A stretch of 60,000 nt of DNA from Membranipora membranacea (taxonomy: Eukaryota > Bryozoa > Gymnolaemata > Cheilostomatida > Membraniporidae). A program made the position numbers and the translations under genes. The DNA is taken from the NCBI GenBank assembly GCA_914767715.1, contig OU612065.1, forward strand, positions 35,528,001 through 35,588,000. Reading direction: 5' to 3'. Position 1 is the stretch's first letter; every line of letters starts with the position of its first letter. The notes below the pieces were generated by a model that was not told the DNA's origin, did no database searches, and worked only from the letters and a program-made list of their open reading frames with translations. Of this stretch, positions 50,882-60,000 are shown piece after piece.

Positions 50882-50999
50882 GTCTACAGCACCCAGTATT
50901 CCCAGGCGGTCACCCATCCAAGTACTAACTGGGCTCGACGTTGCTTAGCTTCAGTGATCGGACGAGAACTGGCGTTTTCAACGTGATATGGCCGTAGAC
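50882..50999 (-). rRNA. 5S ribosomal RNA, copy 35
   Basis: Consensus 5S; G run 14 nt. Confidence 0.97.
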
Positions 51000-52263
51000 A
51001 TTTATGGAGATTAATTTTAGCAGTTTTATGCTTGGATGCAGCAATGACAAAACAAGGGCATGCGACTCTGAATTGTATGCTGCATTTTTATAGTCTTACT
51101 TCTAGACATTTTAACTTGTTCCTTTAAAAGACAAGCAAATCATAGTTCTCCTTCTTCATTATATCTTACATATATTATAGAACATATATTTCTCTTCCAT
51201 TACATTGATAGTGTGCATTTTGCCTTTTGATTCTTTTTGAGGATGGAGGGTCTCGTTGGGTTGACTGCCTGCCAGGTTAGAACCAAGCTGGCGGGTTTGA
51301 TGGCTCATAGAAGCATCTTTTGGCATTGGACTTTTTTCCGAGATTGGGCTCGACAATTGTAGCATGCAATGAACTATTTGGCAACAATCATTTTGACGCG
51401 ACATCACGCCTAGCTTCATTGTTTAGCATTCTGTCGGACTAAAAGCCGCACTCACAGTGCAGGATTAAAAGCGCCAGTTATAAGCAGGCAGCAAGTAGCG
51501 GGCTCTGGTAGGTTACTCTTTTGTTTGATTATGACAGTACCAGCAGTGATCTAAGCACTAGACTGGACCGTAGGCCAGGGGATAAACAATGTGACACTCG
51601 TGTGTGATCCATCATACAGCCATAGATATTCTGATTTTATTAAATCTATACCTGTTTAGTTAGCAAACTCTGATGTCCGCCGCTGGATTTTGGTAATTAT
51701 GTGTACATCGACACACTTAACCTACCAAGTGAACACCAGCCATTATCAGGATTACCGCCGAAAAGCCATAATTTGTGTTGTCGATAACAATAGCCTATAA
51801 TGGCTGCTGCAATTTTCCAATTTCGCTAGCTTTCTTACTTGTTATCATTTCTGGTGTATTGTCCAAAAGTGATAGCAATGCAGCACCGATCTAGCATTTT
51901 TTCTGGCATCCTCTTCTTGGCGTGGGGGACAAACCTCAGATAGAACCACCAATCCCCTACGCTGACCTTCCCAAGGATTGCTGCCGCACAATTCGAATAG
52001 GGATTGACACAAAACTCAGGATTTTCTTCGATTTATCTGCTCAAAAATTGCACTTTTCGTCTTCTTTTTTGTCGCGAGAAACAAGCTTGCATATGTTTCC
52101 GTTTTAGAATAATTGGGGGGGGGGGGGTGGATGGACGAGGGAGGGGAAGGATGTGGGTGTGCTGACCACAAAAAAAAAACACTTCGAGCAGCTCATATTG
52201 ATGGTAGAGTGATGAATATAACATGATTTTAAATAGTTGCAAAAATGGATAAAATACTCAAAA

Positions 52264-52381
52264 GTCTACAGCACCCAGTATTCCCAGGCGGTCACCCATC
52301 CAAGTACTAACTGGGCTCGACGTTGCTTAGCTTCAGTGATCGGACGAGAACTGGCGTTTTCAACGTGATATGGCCGTAGAC
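52264..52381 (-). rRNA. 5S ribosomal RNA, copy 36
   Basis: Consensus 5S; G run 13 nt. Confidence 0.97.
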
Positions 52382-53647
52382 ATTTATGGAGATTAATTTT
52401 AGCAGTTTTATGCTTGGATGCAGCAATGACAAAACAAGGGCATGCGACTCTGAATTGTATGCTGCATTTTTATAGTCTTACTTCTAGACATTTTAACTTG
52501 TTCCTTTAAAAGACAAGCAAATCATAGTTCTCCTTCTTCATTATATCTTACATATATTATAGAACATATATTTCTCTTCCATTACATTGATAGTGTGCAT
52601 TTTGCCTTTTGATTCTTTTTGAGGATGGAGGGTCTCGTTGGGTTGACTGCCTGCCAGGTTAGAACCAAGCTGGCGGGTTTGATGGCTCATAGAAGCATCT
52701 TTTGGCATTGGACTTTTTTCCGAGATTGGGCTCGACAATTGTAGCATGCAATGAACTATTTGGCAACAATCATTTTGACGCGACATCACGCCTAGCTTCA
52801 TTGTTTAGCATTCTGTCGGACTAAAAGCCGCACTCACAGTGCAGGATTAAAAGCGCCAGTTATAAGCAGGCAGCAAGTAGCGGGCTCTGGTAGGTTACTC
52901 TTTTGTTTGATTATGACAGTACCAGCAGTGATCTAAGCACTAGACTGGACCGTAGGCCAGGGGATAAACAATGTGACACTCGTGTGTGATCCATCATACA
53001 GCCATAGATATTCTGATTTTATTAAATCTATACCTGTTTAGTTAGCAAACTCTGATGTCCGCCGCTGGATTTTGGTAATTATGTGTACATCGACACACTT
53101 AACCTACCAAGTGAACACCAGCCATTATCAGGATTACCGCCGAAAAGCCATAATTTGTGTTGTCGATAACAATAGCCTATAATGGCTGCTGCAATTTTCC
53201 AATTTCGCTAGCTTTCTTACTTGTTATCATTTCTGGTGTATTGTCCAAAAGTGATAGCAATGCAGCACCGATCTAGCATTTTTTCTGGCATCCTCTTCTT
53301 GGCGTGGGGGACAAACCTCAGATAGAACCACCAATCCCCTACGCTGACCTTCCCAAGGATTGCTGCCGCACAATTCGAATAGGGATTGACACAAAACTCA
53401 GGATTTTCTTCGATTTATCTGCTCAAAAATTGCACTTTTCGTCTTCTTTTTTGTCGCGAGAAACAAGCTTGCATATGTTTCCGTTTTAGAATAATTGGGG
53501 GGGGGGGGGGGTGGATGGACGAGGGAGGGGAAGGATGTGGGTGTGCTGACCACAAAAAAAAAACACTTCGAGCAGCTCATATTGATGGTAGAGTGATGAA
53601 TATAACATGATTTTAAATAGTTGCAAAAATGGATAAAATACTCAAAA

Positions 53648-53765
53648 GTCTACAGCACCCAGTATTCCCAGGCGGTCACCCATCCAAGTACTAACTGGGC
53701 TCGACGTTGCTTAGCTTCAGTGATCGGACGAGAACTGGCGTTTTCAACGTGATATGGCCGTAGAC
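53648..53765 (-). rRNA. 5S ribosomal RNA, copy 37
   Basis: Consensus 5S; G run 15 nt. Confidence 0.97.
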
Positions 53766-55029
53766 ATTTATGGAGATTAATTTTAGCAGTTTTATGCTTG
53801 GATGCAGCAATGACAAAACAAGGGCATGCGACTCTGAATTGTATGCTGCATTTTTATAGTCTTACTTCTAGACATTTTAACTTGTTCCTTTAAAAGACAA
53901 GCAAATCATAGTTCTCCTTCTTCATTATATCTTACATATATTATAGAACATATATTTCTCTTCCATTACATTGATAGTGTGCATTTTGCCTTTTGATTCT
54001 TTTTGAGGATGGAGGGTCTCGTTGGGTTGACTGCCTGCCAGGTTAGAACCAAGCTGGCGGGTTTGATGGCTCATAGAAGCATCTTTTGGCATTGGACTTT
54101 TTTCCGAGATTGGGCTCGACAATTGTAGCATGCAATGAACTATTTGGCAACAATCATTTTGACGCGACATCACGCCTAGCTTCATTGTTTAGCATTCTGT
54201 CGGACTAAAAGCCGCACTCACAGTGCAGGATTAAAAGCGCCAGTTATAAGCAGGCAGCAAGTAGCGGGCTCTGGTAGGTTACTCTTTTGTTTGATTATGA
54301 CAGTACCAGCAGTGATCTAAGCACTAGACTGGACCGTAGGCCAGGGGATAAACAATGTGACACTCGTGTGTGATCCATCATACAGCCATAGATATTCTGA
54401 TTTTATTAAATCTATACCTGTTTAGTTAGCAAACTCTGATGTCCGCCGCTGGATTTTGGTAATTATGTGTACATCGACACACTTAACCTACCAAGTGAAC
54501 ACCAGCCATTATCAGGATTACCGCCGAAAAGCCATAATTTGTGTTGTCGATAACAATAGCCTATAATGGCTGCTGCAATTTTCCAATTTCGCTAGCTTTC
54601 TTACTTGTTATCATTTCTGGTGTATTGTCCAAAAGTGATAGCAATGCAGCACCGATCTAGCATTTTTTCTGGCATCCTCTTCTTGGCGTGGGGGACAAAC
54701 CTCAGATAGAACCACCAATCCCCTACGCTGACCTTCCCAAGGATTGCTGCCGCACAATTCGAATAGGGATTGACACAAAACTCAGGATTTTCTTCGATTT
54801 ATCTGCTCAAAAATTGCACTTTTCGTCTTCTTTTTTGTCGCGAGAAACAAGCTTGCATATGTTTCCGTTTTAGAATAATTGGGGGGGGGGGGGTGGATGG
54901 ACGAGGGAGGGGAAGGATGTGGGTGTGCTGACCACAAAAAAAAAACACTTCGAGCAGCTCATATTGATGGTAGAGTGATGAATATAACATGATTTTAAAT
55001 AGTTGCAAAAATGGATAAAATACTCAAAA

Positions 55030-55147
55030 GTCTACAGCACCCAGTATTCCCAGGCGGTCACCCATCCAAGTACTAACTGGGCTCGACGTTGCTTAGCTTC
55101 AGTGATCGGACGAGAACTGGCGTTTTCAATGTGATATGGCCGTAGAC
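55030..55147 (-). rRNA. 5S ribosomal RNA, copy 38, G18A variant
   Basis: One substitution: plus-strand T at 55130 gives G18A in helix II. The promoter boxes are intact. The upstream spacer has a private G-to-C change at about 55283. G run 13 nt. Confidence 0.95.
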
Positions 55148-56411
55148 ATTTATGGAGATTAATTTTAGCAGTTTTATGCTTGGATGCAGCAATGACAAAA
55201 CAAGGGCATGCGACTCTGAATTGTATGCTGCATTTTTATAGTCTTACTTCTAGACATTTTAACTTGTTCCTTTAAAAGACAACCAAATCATAGTTCTCCT
55301 TCTTCATTATATCTTACATATATTATAGAACATATATTTCTCTTCCATTACATTGATAGTGTGCATTTTGCCTTTTGATTCTTTTTGAGGATGGAGGGTC
55401 TCGTTGGGTTGACTGCCTGCCAGGTTAGAACCAAGCTGGCGGGTTTGATGGCTCATAGAAGCATCTTTTGGCATTGGACTTTTTTCCGAGATTGGGCTCG
55501 ACAATTGTAGCATGCAATGAACTATTTGGCAACAATCATTTTGACGCGACATCACGCCTAGCTTCATTGTTTAGCATTCTGTCGGACTAAAAGCCGCACT
55601 CACAGTGCAGGATTAAAAGCGCCAGTTATAAGCAGGCAGCAAGTAGCGGGCTCTGGTAGGTTACTCTTTTGTTTGATTATGACAGTACCAGCAGTGATCT
55701 AAGCACTAGACTGGACCGTAGGCCAGGGGATAAACAATGTGACACTCGTGTGTGATCCATCATACAGCCATAGATATTCTGATTTTATTAAATCTATACC
55801 TGTTTAGTTAGCAAACTCTGATGTCCGCCGCTGGATTTTGGTAATTATGTGTACATCGACACACTTAACCTACCAAGTGAACACCAGCCATTATCAGGAT
55901 TACCGCCGAAAAGCCATAATTTGTGTTGTCGATAACAATAGCCTATAATGGCTGCTGCAATTTTCCAATTTCGCTAGCTTTCTTACTTGTTATCATTTCT
56001 GGTGTATTGTCCAAAAGTGATAGCAATGCAGCACCGATCTAGCATTTTTTCTGGCATCCTCTTCTTGGCGTGGGGGACAAACCTCAGATAGAACCACCAA
56101 TCCCCTACGCTGACCTTCCCAAGGATTGCTGCCGCACAATTCGAATAGGGATTGACACAAAACTCAGGATTTTCTTCGATTTATCTGCTCAAAAATTGCA
56201 CTTTTCGTCTTCTTTTTTGTCGCGAGAAACAAGCTTGCATATGTTTCCGTTTTAGAATAATTGGGGGGGGGGGGGTGGATGGACGAGGGAGGGGAAGGAT
56301 GTGGGTGTGCTGACCACAAAAAAAAAACACTTCGAGCAGCTCATATTGATGGTAGAGTGATGAATATAACATGATTTTAAATAGTTGCAAAAATGGATAA
56401 AATACTCAAAA

Positions 56412-56529
56412 GTCTACAGCACCCAGTATTCCCAGGCGGTCACCCATCCAAGTACTAACTGGGCTCGACGTTGCTTAGCTTCAGTGATCGGACGAGAACT
56501 GGCGTTTTCAACGTGATATGGCCGTAGAC
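56412..56529 (-). rRNA. 5S ribosomal RNA, copy 39, last of the array
   Basis: Consensus 5S at the array edge; G run 13 nt. Only about 247 bp of upstream spacer remains before array sequence ends at 56776. The TATA-like box is kept, so the gene should still be transcribed. Confidence 0.97.
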
Positions 56530-56776
56530 ATTTATGGAGATTAATTTTAGCAGTTTTATGCTTGGATGCAGCAATGACAAAACAAGGGCATGCGACTCTG
56601 AATTGTATGCTGCATTTTTATAGTCTTACTTCTAGACATTTTAACTTGTTCCTTTAAAAGACAAGCAAATCATAGTTCTCCTTCTTCATTATATCTTACA
56701 TATATTATAGAACATATATTTCTCTTCCATTACATTGATAGTGTGCATTTTGCCTTTTGATTCTTTTTGAGGATGG

Positions 56777-58422
56777 GTGCAACAAACTGACCTCATTATG
56801 TGAGCTCTGTCATTGGATAATCCATTCGTTGTGACATTGTGTTACTAGGGCAAATTTCTGATTTACTTGTTGGAGTTGTCAGTCGTTTTCCTGGGGGAAG
56901 AGAACTCTTCACGTTTTCCACAAAAACAACACAAATAGTAATGATCATACAGATATCTATCAAAAGAAAGATGACAGAACCTTCGCGGTCTTAAGAGTCA
57001 TTTTGAGCAAACTATCGGATAAAGGTCAATGCAAACTATTACCCTGTCCGCCATCCTCGAGTCTAAGCCTGTTCTCTTATATTTGTCCCTTTCTGTATAC
57101 AGGTTTTATGTGTGTGTTATACAAACACGAAATAGTGCTTGTCAAGATTCATCAGATATATACCTATTAGAACTTTGTGTTCTTAGATCTCATATATGAT
57201 CCCTGTCTATGACTTTGCCAGACTATTATTGATTTTTTTAACCACACTCATCCAGAATCGACGTTGCTTATTGCATGAGTAGTTACAAATCACTCAAATC
57301 CTTGTGTAAGGGTCAGATTTAAAGAATAAAATGCAGTTCAAATTAATTTTTCAGAGAAAATCAGTAGTATCTACAGTTTACTGCAAAACTATAGTTAATT
57401 GAGAGTTATTTTGAATAATGAGAGCCATTTTGTCGTATCATTGTGTCATAAGAATCATGAGTCGCCCCATATCCTGGTGTCAAGGAACTTTCATTCCTTT
57501 TATAACTCAAGAACATTTCCTTCTTTTCACACAGATCTTACTCTTTGTGAAATTCTGTACTTGTTTAAATGAGGATGAAATACTAGGAAATATATAGATG
57601 GTTGGCTGCAGTAATAGAGCAACTGGCAAAATAGTCTGCAACTCTTTCAAACTAAGTCATCAAGATCTCTTTTCGACATCAGACTACCAACACATGGGAT
57701 GATGATAGGAAGTTATTCCAGGGCAGCTCACGTTTAATGTTCTTGAGGCTAGCATTCATCAATAATGATGCGGCAGATAAGAAATTGTTGATCTCCCCGC
57801 CTTGTTTTGAGCTCTGAATGGATATCAGCATCGTTCAATGAAAGATCATGAGCTCAATTATCATATTTTTATCCTTACATATTACAAATTTTAACTGATG
57901 TTTAGCGACCCAGGTCATTATCAAAAGGTACTGCTGCAGTGTACTTTCACAGATCTCTCTGACATTCAATATGAGTTCATGCTCAGGCATGCTGTCATTT
58001 TTAAAAAGTTCAAGCCTCTCCTTAGACATACTATTAGACTCAGGCATCATACGATAGGCAAATACAATCACTTGCATCATCATCAGTCTGTCTAAGCTCC
58101 TCTTGTCTACTCCAATCTCAACAGTAATATAATTATATTTTTATGTAAGCTGAAAGACTTTTAGTACTGTTTTTCCCCAAAGCACCTACTGATCCCTGAT
58201 CCCTTTTATATTATCACATGGTAATATCGGATCTGATAATGCAACTTTAGAGTTGCAAACTTAATGACAATAAAGAGACTACTTCTTATTTTAAAAGTAC
58301 TAATGATGCATTGTGCATCTTTGTTGAATGCATCAGATCATTTTTAACCTGCTCTCTCAGCCGCTAAAATCAGGTGATGCTGTCAGCTTGAAGCATAATA
58401 GCTAGGTCTTCTCAGATTTTAG
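56777..58422. other. Unique-looking flank of the array, no gene recognised
   Basis: After the break in the last spacer this 1.6-kb AT-rich stretch shows no convincing gene. Open frames at 57835-58083 (minus, 82 residues) and 57898-58095 (plus, 65 residues) overlap on opposite strands and match no family I know. A 13-nt match to the 5S A-box region occurs at 57258-57270. I see no tRNA, satellite or transposon end. Confidence 0.5.
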
Positions 58423-59099
58423 AAAACATGAAAACGGTTCTGAGGCGAGCTATAGATATCAAACTGCTCCACACTCTGGTTTACCTAATATTTTGCATGA
58501 ATTCAGCATCACTGCGTTTTTGCACTGTAGCACCGATTATTTTATTATCCGCTGGAACATCTGTGTTAGGACTGACTGCAGAGGATGGGGCTCTCCTTGT
58601 ATCTATAGTAGGAATAGGCAGCATAGGAGGACATATTTGTTATGGACTGACAGCAAACACAGCCATATTGCTTCTATCTCTATATCTCCTCATTCTTAGG
58701 AGCTCTTGGTGAACTTCGGTGAGAAGTTTTATCATCAGGCTATCTATGCAGGCAGCTTTGGATTCTTCTTCGGTAAGTCAACGATCAGTTCATTAAAAAG
58801 GCACCAATTTATCTTTTCTTCACTATCAGAACAACCCAAAATAGCTTCCTTCTATCCCAAACTATAGACTTACCACCTTTCTTGGATTACATGTAATACA
58901 TCCTAAATTGCACCTTTCAGTTTGCGATATATGATACTAGCTGACCTTATATGAGTGGAGAAGATAGTGACTGCGTCTGGAACGCTTGCCTTCTCTGATA
59001 CAGTATTTATCTCAAGTGTAGGAGGTGTGTAAGAGATCAGTAACTCCATCTATTTGATCTAACAGACGTCTACCGATTGAAATCTGAACTAAAATTTAT

Positions 59100-59245
59100 C
59101 TGTTATACTTGTCATTCTCTCTCCTTTTGATGAATTAGAGTCATCGATATCAATAGACGCCACCTAGATATCTACTCTTTGTAAATATCTAGGTGGCGTC
59201 TATTGATATCGATGACTCTAATTCATCAAACGGAGAGAGAATAAC
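59100..59245. repeat. Near-perfect palindrome with a 13-nt loop
   Basis: Bases 59126-59171 are an exact inverted copy of 59185-59230, a 46-bp stem with loop CTACTCTTTGTAA. Beyond one mismatch the pairing continues, with small gaps, to about 59100 and 59260. It lies in the presumed intron between blocks 3 and 4 of the transporter-like gene. It could be a tiny foldback MITE or an inverted duplication; as RNA it would be a long hairpin of miRNA- or siRNA-precursor type. Confidence 0.85.
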
Positions 59246-59271
59246 ATTTACAGTATAACGCATAAATTTTA

Positions 59272-59329
59272 GATGCTATCGATGCTAAGATGCTATCGAT
59301 GCTAAGATGCTATCGATGCTAAGATGCTC
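59272..59329. repeat. 17-bp minisatellite, three full copies
   Basis: GATGCTATCGATGCTAA occurs three times head to tail at 59272-59288, 59289-59305 and 59306-59322, then a partial copy begins. Each unit is itself made of two related halves containing GATGCTA. It lies close to the palindrome, in the same presumed intron. Confidence 0.9.
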
Positions 59330-59771
59330 TCTGAATGGCTCCTTTCTGTACAGCCAATATGCTTTGGAATATGAGATGCCCGTCATTTTTATTTATATAT
59401 CATTCATGTTACCGCATGGCATGGCTGTATGAAGCGGCAGGAAGCTATGATGTGGCATACGCTGTGTTGGGATCTGCCTCATCCCCCGGTTAGTTTTAGG
59501 ATGATAACATAAATACAAAATGTCTAGAAAATATACATTAATTAAATTTGACGACCTTAAACCTGCATATCAATAGCAAACCTGAAAAGAATTTTAAGCT
59601 ACACAGCATGTTGGAAACAAAATCACACGCTTGAGAGTAGCTCTCACATTTAATGATGGACAGCTAACTTTGATACCAAAAATACCATGCCTTTTCACTT
59701 AAGTAGAATATTAGTGGAATAAGATGATATTTACTCTTACTGTCAATATTATATTGTATATTGTCTGACAG

Positions 59772-59921
59772 GTACCAGTAATACACCCTGAGACTGGTGT
59801 CAAGTTGACAGGTGCGAACGCTCCACTGGCCTGACAGCTTGAGGCGTGGCTGGCTGACCATCCAGGGTTTGAGAAAGCTCAAACCGGGTTTGAGGAAAAC
59901 GAAGACGAGGAGGAGGATGAA
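59772..59921 (+). pseudogene. Brahma/SMARCA4-like BRK-domain exon with an in-frame TGA
   Basis: Brahma/SMARCA4 is the ATPase of SWI/SNF chromatin remodellers; its BRK domain lies between the HSA and helicase domains. The 50-codon stretch sits between a TCTGACAG acceptor and a GTATGT donor, starting in phase 0. It reads VPVIHPETGVKLTGANAPLA, a TGA (59832-59834), QLEAWLADHPGFEKAQ, then an acidic tail of E and D. The match to the BRK core (IHxExGxxLTGxDAP, QLEAWL, HPGxE) and to the acidic run after it in Brahma proteins is strong. The stop falls where human SMARCA4 has Gly. No other Brahma exon is visible upstream, and the rest would lie beyond the window. It is either a broken copy or one exon of a gene with a nonsense allele. 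Confidence 0.7.
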
Positions 59922-60000
59922 GTATGTGTAAGGAATGTGTATACTTGTCTGACTATGGTCTGTTAATGTATGACAGATATAATACTGATAATCTATGACT

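Larger units (their letters stand above)
1..56776. repeat. Tandem 5S rDNA array, about 1.38-kb unit
   Basis: The same unit of about 1379-1385 bp repeats head to tail from the first base to 56776, interrupted only by the insertion at 10127-13658. Every unit holds one minus-strand 5S rRNA gene and about 1.26 kb of spacer. Units are almost identical, differing by G-run and A-run length and a handful of single-base changes. Such uniformity is what concerted evolution by unequal exchange and gene conversion produces in rDNA. The array begins outside the window. Its right end is a sharp break inside the spacer, after the GAGGATGG at 56769-56776, where the sequence becomes unrelated. A 1.38-kb unit is at the long end of the few-hundred-bp to about 2-kb range usual for animal 5S repeats. 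Confidence 0.97.
58423..59488 (+). pseudogene. SLC16 monocarboxylate-transporter-like gene fragment, C-terminal half
   Basis: SLC16 proteins are 12-helix membrane carriers that move lactate, pyruvate and similar acids with protons. Four blocks follow the family's C-terminal order. Block 1 (58423-58649, after a possible acceptor TTTTAG) encodes a hydrophobic segment ending in LTAEDGALLVSIVGIGSIGG, the TM7-TM8 signature. Block 2 (about 58700-58772) ends YAGSFGFFFG before a GTAAGT donor. Block 3 (58921-59024, after TTTCAG) reads MILADLI-stop-VEKIVTASG, where relatives have DLLGLEKLTNAFG. Block 4 (about 59413-59488) reads AWLYEAAGSYDVAYAVLG, the last-helix region. The TGA at 58952-58954, exon phases that do not join between blocks 2 and 3, and no N-terminal half suggest a relic. 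A diverged live gene with wrongly guessed exons remains possible. Confidence 0.65.

Noticed and set aside
1-56776. A CRISPR array or bacterial repeat system
   Set aside because: The repeats are 1.38 kb, contain a eukaryotic 5S gene with a type 1 Pol III promoter, and have no unique spacers.
57835-58095. Overlapping open frames on both strands in the flank, as genes
   Set aside because: They are short, antisense to each other, without a known domain or visible splice and promoter context.
59664-59882. A 72-residue minus-strand open frame
   Set aside because: It is the antisense shadow of the BRK-domain exon on the plus strand.

Overview
This window is eukaryotic and almost certainly from an animal. 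About 95% of it (bases 1-56776) is a head-to-tail array of 5S ribosomal RNA genes. Each unit is about 1.38 kb: one 118-120 bp 5S gene, always on the minus strand, plus a spacer of about 1.26 kb. I count 39 5S copies. Thirty-three match one consensus by eye, four carry point substitutions, one has a 2-bp insertion, and one is split by a transposon. The array runs off the left edge of the window. On the right it stops abruptly inside a spacer at about 56776.

The spacers are nearly identical to each other. Differences are confined mostly to a run of G (10-16 nt), a run of A (10-11 nt) and scattered single-base variants. Each unit carries a TATA-like hexamer 25-30 bp upstream of the 5S start, a short T run at the 5S 3' end, and several strong inverted repeats. 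The most striking is a 13-bp stem-loop on the plus strand (1206-1275 in unit 1), followed 7 nt later by TTTT and preceded by an Sm-site-like motif. It could mark a second small RNA in the unit, but I cannot name one. No spacer ORF looks like a real gene.

In the eighth copy the 5S gene is cut between nt 19 and nt 20 by a 3532-bp element (10127-13658). The element starts CACTG, ends CAGTG, is flanked by a 3-bp TCA duplication and has clustered subterminal 8-mers, as in CACTA (CMC/EnSpm) DNA transposons. It is a giant foldback with inverted arms of about 1.44 and 1.22 kb around an 876-bp loop. It encodes no recognisable transposase.

The right flank (56777-60000) is single-copy-looking DNA of ordinary composition. 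It holds four blocks, in order and on the plus strand, that resemble the C-terminal half of an SLC16 monocarboxylate transporter, but with frame inconsistencies and an in-frame TGA. These are followed by an exon-like piece encoding the BRK domain of a Brahma/SMARCA4-type chromatin remodeller, also with one in-frame TGA. A near-perfect 46-bp palindrome and a 17-bp tandem repeat lie inside the transporter-like region. The flank therefore looks like gene fragments beside an rDNA array. The presence of SLC16 and Brahma homologues with short introns, and a 5S sequence of invertebrate type, point to an invertebrate metazoan; I cannot name the group with confidence.
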